Shown here piece after piece: positions 43,099 through 52,436 of a DNA stretch of 56,197 nt. A program made the position numbers and the translations under genes. Origin of the DNA: Caldicoprobacter algeriensis (GTDB lineage: Bacteria > Bacillota > Clostridia > Caldicoprobacterales > Caldicoprobacteraceae). The stretch covers positions 1 through 56,197 of the forward strand of contig NZ_JAHUQD010000016.1 of NCBI RefSeq assembly GCF_023838525.1, written 5' to 3'. Each line of letters starts with the position of its first letter. Positions within the stretch are counted from its first letter, which is position 1. The notes beneath the pieces were generated by a model. That model did not search any database and had not been told where the DNA came from. It saw only the letters and a program-made list of their open reading frames with translations.

Positions 43099-43704
43099 AT
43101 GGATAAAAAGCTTGCAATCATACACACGACCCATGTTACCATTGAGCCCTTAAAAAATTTGGCAGCTGAATTTATCCCCGAGGTTAAGGTGATAAATTTT
43201 CTCGATGATTCTATTGAGGATGGAGATTATTATGATCCAGAAGAGATTTGGCAGTCGGTCCAGCAGGGTATGGCCAAAGTTTTGTCGTCGGCGGAAGGTT
43301 ATAACCTGGTAGCTATTGGCATAACGAGTATGGCCGAGACTGGGTTATTGGTAAATCTCGAGGATGGTAGCCCTTACACCCCGTTTATTCCATGGTTTGA
43401 TATGAGGGCGATGGAACAGACGCGTTTTATAGAAGCCAATATAGATCAACTGGAGGTATTTTCAAAGACGGGGTTGCGGGCAAGCTATAAACACGGCCTG
43501 CCCAAGCTGGTGTGGCTGCTACACAAAAAAGGGAAGCTACCGTGCAATGTCAAATGGCTATCGGCGGCTGACTATATTGCGTTTAAGCTGACCAGAGCAG
43601 TGGCCACCGATTACACCTTGGCTGCCCGAACTTTTGCCTATGATTTAAAAAACAATGCGTGGAATGTTGAACTGCTCGAGATAGTGGGGGCAAAAGCTAT
43701 ATGA
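43099..43704 (+). pseudogene. Chimeric remnant: racemase-like start joined to an FGGY kinase middle
   Basis: A 201-aa open frame. The first 40 residues (KKLAIIHTTHVTIEPLKNLA, then PEVKVINFLDDSI) look like the N terminus of Asp/Glu racemase-like proteins. From about residue 45 it changes to the interior of an FGGY sugar kinase (DPEEIWQSVQQGM, ITSMAETGLLV, PFIPWFDMRA, GLRASYKHGLPKLVWLLHKKG, WLSAADYIAFKLTRAVATDYTLAARTFAYDL). The kinase part lacks the N-terminal phosphate loop and everything after the first domain, so it cannot be an active kinase. It has a ribosome binding site (GGGAG) and ends overlapping the next gene. Most likely the product of a deletion that fused two genes. Confidence 0.65.
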
Positions 43705-44708
43705 CTCCAAGAGAACGTTTTTTGAAAGTGCTCAATTTTGAGAAGCCAAACGACAGGCTTCCCATGGTGGAATGGGCACCCTGGTGGAACAAGACTATAG
43801 AGCGATGGAATAATGAGGGTCTTCCTACAGGGATGACATGGGAAGAATCTCTCAGGTATTTTGGGTTAGATCCTCTACTTATGATAAATGGTAGTGCTAT
43901 ATCCCCTGAATGCCCTAGACCTTCTTCGCATGGTGCGCCTATTATTACCGACGAGAAATCCTACGAAGAAATAAAGCAGTACCTATATACTGATTCAATT
44001 ATCGATAATATTAAAAGAGCAGCAATGGGTTTAAAGGAAAAGCACGATAAAGGGGAAATAATAATTAGGCTGTGGTTAGATGGATATTTTTGGTTCCCCA
44101 GAACCCTTTTTGGCATTGAAAATCACTTCTATGCATTTTACGATTATCCGGAGCTTATGTATCGTATAAACAACGATTTGACAGAATTCAATATTCGTGT
44201 AATTGAAGAGCTTTTTTCAATATTAATTCCAGATATGGTAGGATTTGCAGAAGACATGTCTTATAACCATGGTCCTATGCTGTCGTACAAATTGTTCAAA
44301 GAGTTTTTGACTCCTTACTATCAAAGGATTATTCCTCTTATTAAAAAATATGGGGTAAAAGTTTTTGTTGATAGCGATGGGGATATTACTCGTATGATTC
44401 CCTGGTTGAAGGAAGCCGGAGTAGAGGGTGTATATCCCTTGGAGAGGCAGGCTGGGGTCGATATTCTTAGAATACGCAGAGAATATCCTGAATTTCTTAT
44501 GATGGGCGGATATGATAAGATGGTTATGTCTAAGAGCGAAAAAGAGATGCGGGCTGAGTTTGAAAGGCTGTTGCCTGTCATGAAGTCGGGCGGATACATC
44601 CCTTCGGTAGATCATCAGACCCCTCCTGAGGTTTCACTTGATAACTACAGAATGTATGTCATATTGTTTAGGGAGTATGCGGAAAGGGCTGTTAGAGAGG
44701 ATGGTTAA
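43701..44708 (+). CDS. Uroporphyrinogen decarboxylase-family protein (accessory type)
   Basis: A 335-aa URO-D-fold protein of a type often found in clostridial carbohydrate and corrinoid loci. It begins MTPRERFLKVLNFEKPNDRLPMVEW and contains GYFWFPRTLFG, GFAEDMSYNHGPMLS, VFVDSDGDITRMIPWL and MMGGYDKMVM. True heme-pathway HemE residues are not evident, and no other heme genes are here, so a methyltransferase-like or unknown role is more likely. ATG 43701 overlaps the stop of the chimeric gene, which looks like a by-product of the deletion there. It differs strongly from the URO-D protein at 39734 and lacks its redox domain. Confidence 0.8.
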   Translation: MTPRERFLKVLNFEKPNDRLPMVEWAPWWNKTIERWNNEGLPTGMTWEESLRYFGLDPLLMINGSAISPECPRPSSHGAPIITDEKSYEEIKQYLYTDSIIDNIKRAAMGLKEKHDKGEIIIRLWLDGYFWFPRTLFGIENHFYAFYDYPELMYRINNDLTEFNIRVIEELFSILIPDMVGFAEDMSYNHGPMLSYKLFKEFLTPYYQRIIPLIKKYGVKVFVDSDGDITRMIPWLKEAGVEGVYPLERQAGVDILRIRREYPEFLMMGGYDKMVMSKSEKEMRAEFERLLPVMKSGGYIPSVDHQTPPEVSLDNYRMYVILFREYAERAVREDG

Positions 44709-45009
44709 GCTTGTTAAGTTAATACACCCAATAAGAATGCTTATATATAGAGGCATTTCATTGCATATTGGAAGGTGATTGCCTATCTATCAATGAGTTT
44801 GAAACTTATACTCAATTTCTCTAAATTTGGGAGTTAATCTGCAATGATAGCAAAAGATTGATGTTGCAAACATATATAATCTTGTTAAGCTCAAGCTTGA
44901 GCAAGACATAAAGTATAGAAGCCTATTTGATGAGAGAAAAAGAATTAAAAGCATTGATTAACGAACTGCAGAAAGATTGTCCGGGTATAACAGCCAGCTT
45001 TGTGGAAGG
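44709..45009. other. Gene-free stretch before the transposase remnant
   Basis: AT-rich, with the perfect palindrome GCTCAAGCTTGAGC (about 44893-44906). A short open frame (from 44927) runs into the transposase remnant on the opposite strand and is not recognisable. Probably scar sequence of mobile-element insertion. Confidence 0.4.
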
Positions 45010-45759
45010 TTTAGAGGAAATCCAAGCTATCTACGCTGCTCCGATAAAGGTATCTACAAAACTAAAGTTTGTATGTTTAACCCAAGCATCAAGATGGACA
45101 TTGACTGCAGCGAAGGTAGCCATGGCAAACCTCATCATATTGCTTCTGGAACGAGCCCTTTCAATAGAGTAGTCGATAAACAGTCTCTTAATTAGTACGT
45201 TCCACCGATGTTCCGGTTTTGAATTTATCCTTGAAAGCCTTAGTATGGCGTGGAACAGGTGGAAACATTCGAGGGTCATAGTCGGGTTTTATATAAATGA
45301 CTTTGCCATAGGGGCTATTGGAACACAAACAATCCTGAGGAGGTTTTTGGCCATGGCAAGCCAGAGGCGCCAGAGGAGGTCGTAGTAGCCGACGCCAGGG
45401 GCTTTATCGGAATCGAAACCACAAATATCGAAAAGGAGTTGATCATGTTGTATTCTTTTAGCCCAATTTGTGATAGAATATACTTGTAGTTCAAGCATTA
45501 ATACCAAAGAACGTATAATGCCCTGTTGATTTTTAGCAGGGCGACCGAAGTTAGGGTAAAGTGGTTTTATTATTGGGAGCAGGTTATCCAGGTTAAGTAG
45601 ATAGAGCTTAGAGATAGCTTTATCGAGTTGGATAAGCTTGCCTTTTTCTTTTTGAGCATGGGCAGATAGGCGTTGTATAAGTTGTTTTTGATAATCAGAA
45701 TGAGATTGCCAGTTTCTTAGCATGTAAAACCCCCCAAACGAAATAGAATTAGTGAACAT
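45010..45759 (-). pseudogene. Broken DDE-type transposase gene
   Basis: Read on the minus strand, 45759-45289 encodes an N-terminal piece of about 150 aa (KAISKLYLLNLDNLLPIIKP, PLYPNFGRPAKNQQGIIRSL, GVGYYDLLWRLWL). In other frames 45279-45030 encodes a C-terminal piece (KAFKDKFKTGTSVERTN, then RLFIDYSIERARSRSNMMRF, then ATFAAVNVHLDAWVKH), which is a typical end of a DDE transposase with the VERT..KR and HLDAW motifs. The catalytic middle is missing and at least one frameshift separates the pieces, so the gene is dead. Confidence 0.7.
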
Positions 45760-45775
45760 GAAACTATTTTGGGGG
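45728..45775. repeat. Inverted repeat at the transposase start
   Basis: CCCCCCAAA..AAATAG and CTATTTTGGGGG pair around the start of the transposase fragment. It may be the outer end of the dead insertion sequence or a leader hairpin limiting transposase expression. Confidence 0.4.
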
Positions 45776-45882
45776 AAAAAGCTTAAAAAGTGAAGCTGTA
45801 ATATAAGGAAATAGAGGGAAATTTGTGTATGAAAATCGTATAAAAAGTAGGGGTGAAGCTGAAAAGCTGAGCCCTGGAATAT

Positions 45883-45914
45883 GCAAAAATAAAGCTCTCG
45901 GACTTTTCGAGAGC
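45883..45914 (-). terminator. Minus-strand intrinsic terminator
   Basis: GCTCTCG and CGAGAGC form a 7-bp stem; on the minus strand it is followed by TTTATTTTTG. It points away from ribokinase and would insulate against minus-strand transcription, perhaps a remnant of the insertion. Confidence 0.55.
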
Positions 45915-45942
45915 GTACATATAATATTTGGGAGGGGATTAT

Positions 45943-46866
45943 ATGAAAAAAATATGTGTAGTCGGTAGTTTAAATATGGATTTGGTAGTAACTGTTGATA
46001 GGTTTCCCGAGCCTGGAGAGACCATTACTGGCAGGGAATTCGCCACATATCCTGGAGGAAAGGGTGGTAACCAGGCTGTAGCTCTGGGACGGCTGGGTGC
46101 AGATGTGCTAATGGTGGGGAAGTTGGGAAATGATCTTTTTGGAGAACAGTATCTGAGTAACTTAAAAGAGAACGGCGTCATTTTAGATGGAGTAAAGGTA
46201 GAGGAAGGCGTGTCATCCGGTATTGCTGTGATAGAAGTGGACAGCACCGGTGAAAATCATATTGTTATTATTCCAGGAGCCAATGGAAAAGTCGACAGAG
46301 CTTTCATCGAGGAAAATTGGCACCTTATGGAAGAGCGAGACATTTTTTTGTTTCAATTGGAGATACCCATAGATACTGTGTTGTATGCCGTGAAAAAGCT
46401 CAAAAGGGCTGGGAAAATAATAATCCTAGACCCTGCTCCCGCTAGAATCCTTCCTGACGATATTTTCCTTAATATAGATTATATTACCCCTAATGAAACA
46501 GAGATGGAAACTCTGACGGGGATAAGAATAAAAGATGTTGATGATTTGAAAGAGGGTGGCCACTGGCTTATTAAAAAAGGCGTGAAAAATGTTATTGCTA
46601 AAGCTGGTAAGAAAGGAGCGTATCTGGTAACAAGTGATGATTTTGTTCATGTTCCCGGCTTCAGTGTGAAAGCAGTTGATACCACAGCTGCTGGAGATTC
46701 ATTCAATGCAGGATTTGCATTCGCACTGGCTCAAGGTAGGGGGATAATAGAAAGTATTCAGTTTGCTAATGCTGTGGGAGCCATATCTACTACTGCTAAA
46801 GGAGCCCAGTCTGCTATGCCTTCCCTGAGGCAGGTGGAAACCTTTATAGGTCAGCAGACGAGATAG
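45943..46866 (+). CDS. rbsK: Ribokinase (PfkB family)
   Basis: Phosphorylates ribose at O5. The protein has 307 aa, the standard length. Signatures are GSLNMDLVVTVDRFPEPGET, the ribose-site GGKGGNQAVALGRLGADV, and the PfkB catalytic motif DTTAAGDSFNAGFAFAL near residue 250. ATG 45943 is preceded by GGGAGGGG. The response-regulator gene follows after 92 bp. No ribose transporter is adjacent; the LplABC-type transporter further on may feed another sugar. Confidence 0.92.
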   Translation: MKKICVVGSLNMDLVVTVDRFPEPGETITGREFATYPGGKGGNQAVALGRLGADVLMVGKLGNDLFGEQYLSNLKENGVILDGVKVEEGVSSGIAVIEVDSTGENHIVIIPGANGKVDRAFIEENWHLMEERDIFLFQLEIPIDTVLYAVKKLKRAGKIIILDPAPARILPDDIFLNIDYITPNETEMETLTGIRIKDVDDLKEGGHWLIKKGVKNVIAKAGKKGAYLVTSDDFVHVPGFSVKAVDTTAAGDSFNAGFAFALAQGRGIIESIQFANAVGAISTTAKGAQSAMPSLRQVETFIGQQTR

Positions 46867-46958
46867 AGTTGGTTATATACCACGCCGGTGAATATGCTTT
46901 ATATACATATATCCAGAAATTTAGCTACACAACTGTTTGCCTTAAGGAGTGTGTCTTT

Positions 46959-48595
46959 ATGTACAAAATACTGGTAGTGGATGATGAAAAGTTGGAGCGG
47001 GAAGGTATAAGGGAGCTTTTGGCGTGGATGGAATTGAATATAGAAGTGGTGGGTGAGGCTTCCAACGGGAAAAAGGCATTGGAAATGGCACAGCAGATAA
47101 AACCAGATATTGTTGTTACAGACATAAGAATGCCAGGAATTAGCGGAATCGAGCTGGCAGCGCATTTAAAAAAGCAGTTTCCTGATATCAAAATCATTTT
47201 TGTCACTGGATATCAGGATTTTGAGTATGCAAAGAGAGCCATTTCTCTAGGTGTATGTGGATATGTGCTTAAACCCATTGATAAGGAAGAACTTTTTACA
47301 GTTATAAAGAAAGCGGTAGATGAGTTTGAATATGAGCAGCATAACAAAGAAGAAAAACAAATGCTAACTCGACAGATTGAAGAGAGTCTTCCACTTTTAC
47401 AGCAGCAATTTCTAAGAAGCTTGCTTTTGGGTTCCAGCAATTTAAATGATGAGTTGTTGACACGGTTAAGAGAATTCAGAATTTCTTTTGAGGCAAACAC
47501 ATACCGTGTAGCTGTAGTAAGCCTGGATAATTACCGTATTTATGAAAAGAAGTTTTCGACGGAGCAAAAATTGAGGTTAACTCAGTCAATCTTATATCGC
47601 TTCAACGATATGGTAGGCAGTAATTTATGTAGTGTAGTAGTGCAAATGGAAGATAATCTTTTCGCCTGTCTTATTCCTCAAGCTGAAGGTTACACGCAAC
47701 AAACGATGGAAGCCGTTTTGGTAAAGATGATCGAAAGGATTGAGTTAGATTATGGAATAACTGCAACCGTTGGAATAAGCCAGAATGCATCCTCATGCAG
47801 ACAATTGCACCAATTGTATCAGGAAGCTTTGGCAGCAACGAGGCATAAAAATGGTATATGGGCTCCGGAAAGGTGATATGGGCAAATGGATTACCCGATG
47901 TGCCGCGGGATATTGGTATGGAACAAGAGGTAGAATTAAGATATGCAGATCTTCAGGCAGGCATTACGAGATTTGTTCTATCAGGAGATGAGCATGGAAT
48001 AGGCGAGTATTTGGAGCAATATTTTGATAATTTACCAGCAAAGGTAAAGAATTCTCAAAAACTTATTCAGAATTTATGCTTGAGAATTTTGGAGATTGGT
48101 GAACGTTTACTGGCTGAAAGGAATGAATGTCTGTCTGATGTATTTGGAGATCGTGTAACAATGCTGGAAGAACTTCTGTCGTTTGAAACCTTTCTGGATG
48201 TTAAATCATGGGTTATTTCCAGGATGAAGGAACTTGCCATGTATATGCACAGGAAAAGTGCTGATAGAAACAGCCGTGTTGTTAAAAAGATTATTGATAT
48301 TATCAATGAGCGGTATTTTGAGGATCTTACTGTAGAACTGCTTTCACAAGAGGTATATCTCTCTCCTAATTATATTAGAAAAATCTTTAAAAATGAAACG
48401 GGTCAGACTATCCTGGAATACCTTACACAGGTTCGGATGAAAAAAGCCGCTGAAATGATGAAGGACCCATCATTGAAGATATCCGATATTTCCCGGAAGG
48501 TGGGCTATGGAAGTGTATCCTATTTTGGACAGATATTCAAGCAGTACTTTGGTGTTTCGCCAAAAGAGTACATGGCATCGGTGGAGGAACTATGA
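46959..48595 (+). pseudogene. yesN: YesN-type response regulator, split by a frameshift
   Basis: Two frames together make a complete AraC-type response regulator of about 545 aa. The first (46959-47876) has the receiver domain (ILVVDDEKLEREGIRELL, phospho-acceptor Asp in DIVVTDIRMPG, VTGYQDFEYAKRAI, Lys in LKPI) and the middle region. The second (open from 47858) ends at 48595 with the AraC helix-turn-helix (LTVELLSQEVYLSPNYIRKI, then ISDISRKVGYGSVSYFGQIFK, SPKEYMA). One extra A in the A5 run at 47847-47851 would join them as RHKKWYMGSGKVIW. It may be a pseudogene, a sequencing error, or slippage expression. It overlaps yesM by 4 bp. Confidence 0.85.
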
Positions 48596-50391
48596 AAAAG
48601 CTTATAAAATTTAGAAAAGTGCTTTGTAAAATACGAGGTTTAATCAAGCACTGGGAGGAAAACACAAAGATTAAAAAAAAGCTGGCGGTTTCCTATTTTG
48701 CTCTTGTGTCCATAGCTGTCCTATCAATTGCGTTTCTTTCTTATGTGAGAATTAACACCGTGCTTTTGGAGCTAGCAAAAGAGGACGCACGCTACTCGGT
48801 TCTTCAGTTGGAAGAGAATATAAAAAACAGGCTGGGATTGTATGAGGAGATATCGAGGAGCGTGTTTTTTAATAAGGAATTGATAGACCTGATAACAAAG
48901 AGATACAGAAGAAGACTGGAAGCATATGATGCTTTTGTGAAAGGGAGAACTATATTGGACACTTTGAAGGTTGTAGACTCCAATATCAGTCGGATATCGG
49001 TCCAGCTTTTTAATGACAGCTTTTTGTTCGATGGAGAATATTTTATACTGGCAGACGAAGAAACCATGGCATCATTATTTCATGAAATAATGCAGACCGA
49101 TACGGGAAAACTATGGACAAGTACCTATAAAAATTGGAAGAAAGAAGATGTAATTGCACTTCACACGCTTTTATATGAATTTAAGAGGGGTTTTCACATT
49201 GCTGGCATTTTGCAGATCGAGATACCTCAGAAGATTATCCATGAGTATATCGAAGCAGAATCCAATAATAAAGACATCTATATTCTGCACTCAAATGGAC
49301 ATGTGATTACGGCAAGCGACAAGACAATTATTGGGGATAACCTGGTTAACCTCCCCTACATTAAAAGAGTGTTTGAAAATGATAGTGGCGAGTTTGTTTT
49401 CAATGTCAATGGACATGAATCGCTGATTGTTTACAACACTATGTATAATCAGTGGAAGATTGTATATGTTATTCCTTTAAAAAATCTGATGAAGGATACA
49501 TCCAAATTAAATTACTTTATCCTCATGATATGCTTGATGACAATTGCTGGTCTATGGGTGCTGACCCGTCTGTTGGCAGGGAAACTAACACAACGGTTGA
49601 ATTTGCTGGCGGAGGGTGTTCGAAAGGTTGGAGAAGGCAACTATAAGAATAAGATAAACCTTACCGGTAGTGATGAGGTGGGACAACTTGCTCTTTTGTA
49701 TAATCAGATGACTGAAAAACTGGAATATATGTTTGAAGAAGTATATGAAGCCAATATTAAGAGAAAGCAAGCCGAACTATGGGCCCTTCAGGCGCAGATC
49801 AATCCTCATTTTCTATACAATTCGCTTTCCTCTTTAGGGTGGCTTGCGTTGAAGCGAGGCGTTCCTGAACTGAGAGATGCCGCTATTGATTTGGCTAAGT
49901 TTTATCGCTTTTCCCTTAGCCGTGGGACTGACATTATAACGCTTCATCAAGAGATTGAGCACATCAAGACATATGTAAGAATCCAGAGGATGCGTTTTGG
50001 GGATAAAGTATACGTTTCTTATAACATTGAGGAATGCCTATACAATTACAAAATTTTGAAACTTACCTTGCAACCACTGGTGGAAAATTGCTACAATCAT
50101 GCCATTAGGGAAGATGAATCCGTATTGAATATAGAAATCAAAGGATATATCGAAGGCAATCATGTAGTATTAGAAGTAATTGATGATGGTATTGGAATGA
50201 ATGAAGAAGAAATCATTAGCATTCTTAATGGTAGTAGGAATAAACACGAGAGTCAGAGGGGATATGGAATTATGAACGTGGACGAGAGGATAAAACTCCA
50301 TTTTGGGCCGGAGTATGGAATAAGTTTAAATAGCATGCCTGGTGTGGGTACAATAGTTAGAATATTACTTCCACTTCAACAAGATGTTTGA
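48592..50391 (+). CDS. yesM: YesM-type sensor histidine kinase
   Basis: A 599-aa membrane kinase. A first membrane helix (about residues 32-52), an extracellular dCache-type sensor (about 55-300), a second helix (about 307-325), HAMP (about 328-380) and the His_kinase module with QAQINPHFLYNSLSSL, the phospho-acceptor His, followed by the HATPase with PLVENCYNHAI and VIDDGIGM and GYGIMNVDERI. It is translationally coupled to the response regulator through ATGA. Such pairs usually sense oligosaccharides or sugars and control an adjacent ABC transporter, here the one at 50509-54221. Confidence 0.93.
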   Translation: MKKLIKFRKVLCKIRGLIKHWEENTKIKKKLAVSYFALVSIAVLSIAFLSYVRINTVLLELAKEDARYSVLQLEENIKNRLGLYEEISRSVFFNKELIDLITKRYRRRLEAYDAFVKGRTILDTLKVVDSNISRISVQLFNDSFLFDGEYFILADEETMASLFHEIMQTDTGKLWTSTYKNWKKEDVIALHTLLYEFKRGFHIAGILQIEIPQKIIHEYIEAESNNKDIYILHSNGHVITASDKTIIGDNLVNLPYIKRVFENDSGEFVFNVNGHESLIVYNTMYNQWKIVYVIPLKNLMKDTSKLNYFILMICLMTIAGLWVLTRLLAGKLTQRLNLLAEGVRKVGEGNYKNKINLTGSDEVGQLALLYNQMTEKLEYMFEEVYEANIKRKQAELWALQAQINPHFLYNSLSSLGWLALKRGVPELRDAAIDLAKFYRFSLSRGTDIITLHQEIEHIKTYVRIQRMRFGDKVYVSYNIEECLYNYKILKLTLQPLVENCYNHAIREDESVLNIEIKGYIEGNHVVLEVIDDGIGMNEEEIISILNGSRNKHESQRGYGIMNVDERIKLHFGPEYGISLNSMPGVGTIVRILLPLQQDV

Positions 50392-50442
50392 ATTGTTGCC
50401 TCAATTGTGTTGAATTACGATAGAAATGATAAATTTCTTATA

Positions 50443-50471
50443 TTGTTTTTTGACTATTTGTAGCCTATAAT
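50443..50471 (+). promoter_or_regulatory. Promoter of the sugar ABC transporter operon
   Basis: TTGTTT (50443-50448) and TATAAT (50466-50471) are 17 bp apart, 38 bp ahead of the permease start. The weak -35 and perfect -10 would suit activation by the adjacent YesN-type regulator. Confidence 0.5.
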
Positions 50472-50508
50472 GAAAACAAAGTTGATTAAGCTTATGGGGG
50501 AGAAATCA

Positions 50509-51462
50509 ATGAAATTGGAGAAAAGAAGGGAGCTCCAGTCAGGAAGAGCTACAAATAGTCGAATATGGGGAACCGTGTATAGACAACGATATCTTATACT
50601 GATGTCGGTCCCGTTTATAATTTGGATTTTTATTTTCTGCTTTGGGCCAATGTATGGGTGGCTAATGGCGTTTCAAAATTATGACCCTAATAAAGGGGTT
50701 TGGAAGAGCGAATGGGTAGGATTGCGCCATTTTATATCATTTTTCCAAAATCCTGAAGCGTTAAGAGCTGTGAGAAATACAGTAGCCATTAGTGGTTTAA
50801 ATATTATAGCAGGAAATATTTTTCCATTGGTATTGGCATTAATGCTTAATGAAGTGAATAATATCCTGTTTAAACGGACTATTCAAACAATATCTTACCT
50901 ACCTCATTTTGTATCTTATGTGGTTATTGCAAATCTATTCCTTACCATTCTTGGATTACAGGGACCGGTAAATGAGATTCTGATAAAGTTGGGCTTGGTC
51001 AAACAGCCAATCAAGTTTTGGTGGAATAAGAATACATTCTGGTATATGTTAACAGGGGTCAATGTGTGGAAAGAGGTCGGATGGGGAGCAATAATATATC
51101 TTGCAGCAATAGCAGGAGTAGATCAAGAACTATATGAAGCAGCTACTGTTGATGGCTGTGGTAGATTTAGGAAAATATGGTATGTCACCATTCCTTCCAT
51201 CTTACCCACTGTAATTGTGCTATGGATTTTAAGTCTTGGAGATATCTTTAATGCAGGTTTTGATGCATCCTATTTGCTGGGTAATCCGGCGACGCGGGAT
51301 ACCTCAGATGTCATTGCTACCTATGTTTATCGATATGGTATAAATATGGGGATGTATTCTTTTACTACTGCTGTCAGTTTAATGCAAATTTTCATAGGTT
51401 TCATTCTCATATTCATATCCAACACCTTAGCCAAAAGATTTACTGACTATTCACTATGGTAG
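50509..51462 (+). CDS. lplB: Carbohydrate ABC transporter permease, LplB type
   Basis: A 317-aa inner-membrane permease with six predicted helices. LMSVPFIIWIFIFCFGPMYG and AFQNYDPNKG at the N terminus are typical of LplB/YtcP-type sugar importers; the EAA loop reads ELYEAATVDGCGRFRKIWYVTIP and contacts the ATPase. ATG 50509 follows GGGGGAG; the frame is open from 50470 but without a ribosome binding site. The operon contains no ATPase, which in these systems is commonly a shared MsmK-type protein encoded elsewhere. Confidence 0.9.
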   Translation: MKLEKRRELQSGRATNSRIWGTVYRQRYLILMSVPFIIWIFIFCFGPMYGWLMAFQNYDPNKGVWKSEWVGLRHFISFFQNPEALRAVRNTVAISGLNIIAGNIFPLVLALMLNEVNNILFKRTIQTISYLPHFVSYVVIANLFLTILGLQGPVNEILIKLGLVKQPIKFWWNKNTFWYMLTGVNVWKEVGWGAIIYLAAIAGVDQELYEAATVDGCGRFRKIWYVTIPSILPTVIVLWILSLGDIFNAGFDASYLLGNPATRDTSDVIATYVYRYGINMGMYSFTTAVSLMQIFIGFILIFISNTLAKRFTDYSLW

Positions 51463-51477
51463 AAGGAGAGGAGCTAA

Positions 51478-52371
51478 ATGAAAAAGAGTTTGGGAGAGAA
51501 AATCTTTGATTGGGTAAATGGTGTGCTGTTGACTGTTATGGCTGCCTCCATGGTATATCCATTTATATATGTATTGGCCATATCGCTGAATGAGGCAGCC
51601 GACAGTAATAGGGGAGGGATCTTTTTTCTACCCCGAAAGTTTACCTTGGACAGTTACAGAATTGTTTTTGAGAATAATGATCTTGTGAATGCTGCCTTGG
51701 TAAGCGTGGGTAGAACTGTTATAGGAACTGTACTGACTGTTTTATGTTCTGCCATGTTTGCCTATGTATTTACAAAACCTGAATATATAATCTACAAACC
51801 TATGAAGGTCATCTTTTTTATGGCAATGTTTTTGGGTGGAGGAGCTTTGATCCCGGTCTATATGTTATACCGGTCTCTAGGCCTTTTAAACAGTTTTGCC
51901 GTTTACATTATACCCTACCTTGTGAATCTGTGGTTTGTCATACTATTCAGGACCTATTATATACAGCTACCGAAGGCTCTAGAAGAGGCTGCATTGATAG
52001 ATGGTGCAAATGAGCTGAGAATCTTCTTTACAATTATACTTCCATTATCTACTCCTATGATTGCTACAATTGCCTTATTTGCAGCTGTGGATCAGTGGAA
52101 TTCCTGGCGTGATACTCTGTTTTTTACATCCAAGGAATCGCTTAAAACCCTTCAGTTTGTAATGATGGAGGTTATGCAGAAAGCCCAGGCCAGAACGATG
52201 ATTACCAGAGCTGCAATGAAGATGCAAAGAATTCGACAGGTACAGACCGCAGACCCAGTATCTGTTAGAATGGCTATCACCATCGTTACAACTGTTCCTA
52301 TTGTATGTGTTTATCCTTTTCTTCAGAAATATTTCATCAAAGGAATGCTAGTAGGTTCCATGAAGGGGTGA
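51478..52371 (+). CDS. lplC: Carbohydrate ABC transporter permease, LplC type
   Basis: A 297-aa partner permease with six helices. The opening KIFDWVNGVLLTVMAASMVYPFIYVLAISLN and the EAA loop ALEEAALIDGANELRIFFTIILPLS are characteristic, and the C terminus ends QKYFIKGMLVGSMKG as in the family. ATG 51478 lies 15 bp after the LplB stop with GGAGAGGAG in the gap. It forms the translocation pore with LplB. Confidence 0.92.
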   Translation: MKKSLGEKIFDWVNGVLLTVMAASMVYPFIYVLAISLNEAADSNRGGIFFLPRKFTLDSYRIVFENNDLVNAALVSVGRTVIGTVLTVLCSAMFAYVFTKPEYIIYKPMKVIFFMAMFLGGGALIPVYMLYRSLGLLNSFAVYIIPYLVNLWFVILFRTYYIQLPKALEEAALIDGANELRIFFTIILPLSTPMIATIALFAAVDQWNSWRDTLFFTSKESLKTLQFVMMEVMQKAQARTMITRAAMKMQRIRQVQTADPVSVRMAITIVTTVPIVCVYPFLQKYFIKGMLVGSMKG

Positions 52372-52436
52372 GGGATAACCTGATAATACCTTTCATGTTA
52401 ATAACCTGCATAAACTGTATTTTAGGAGGGATATGA

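Noticed and set aside
44927-45172. Plus-strand open frame of 81 codons before ribokinase
   Set aside because: It runs through sequence that on the minus strand encodes recognisable transposase motifs; the product resembles nothing known.
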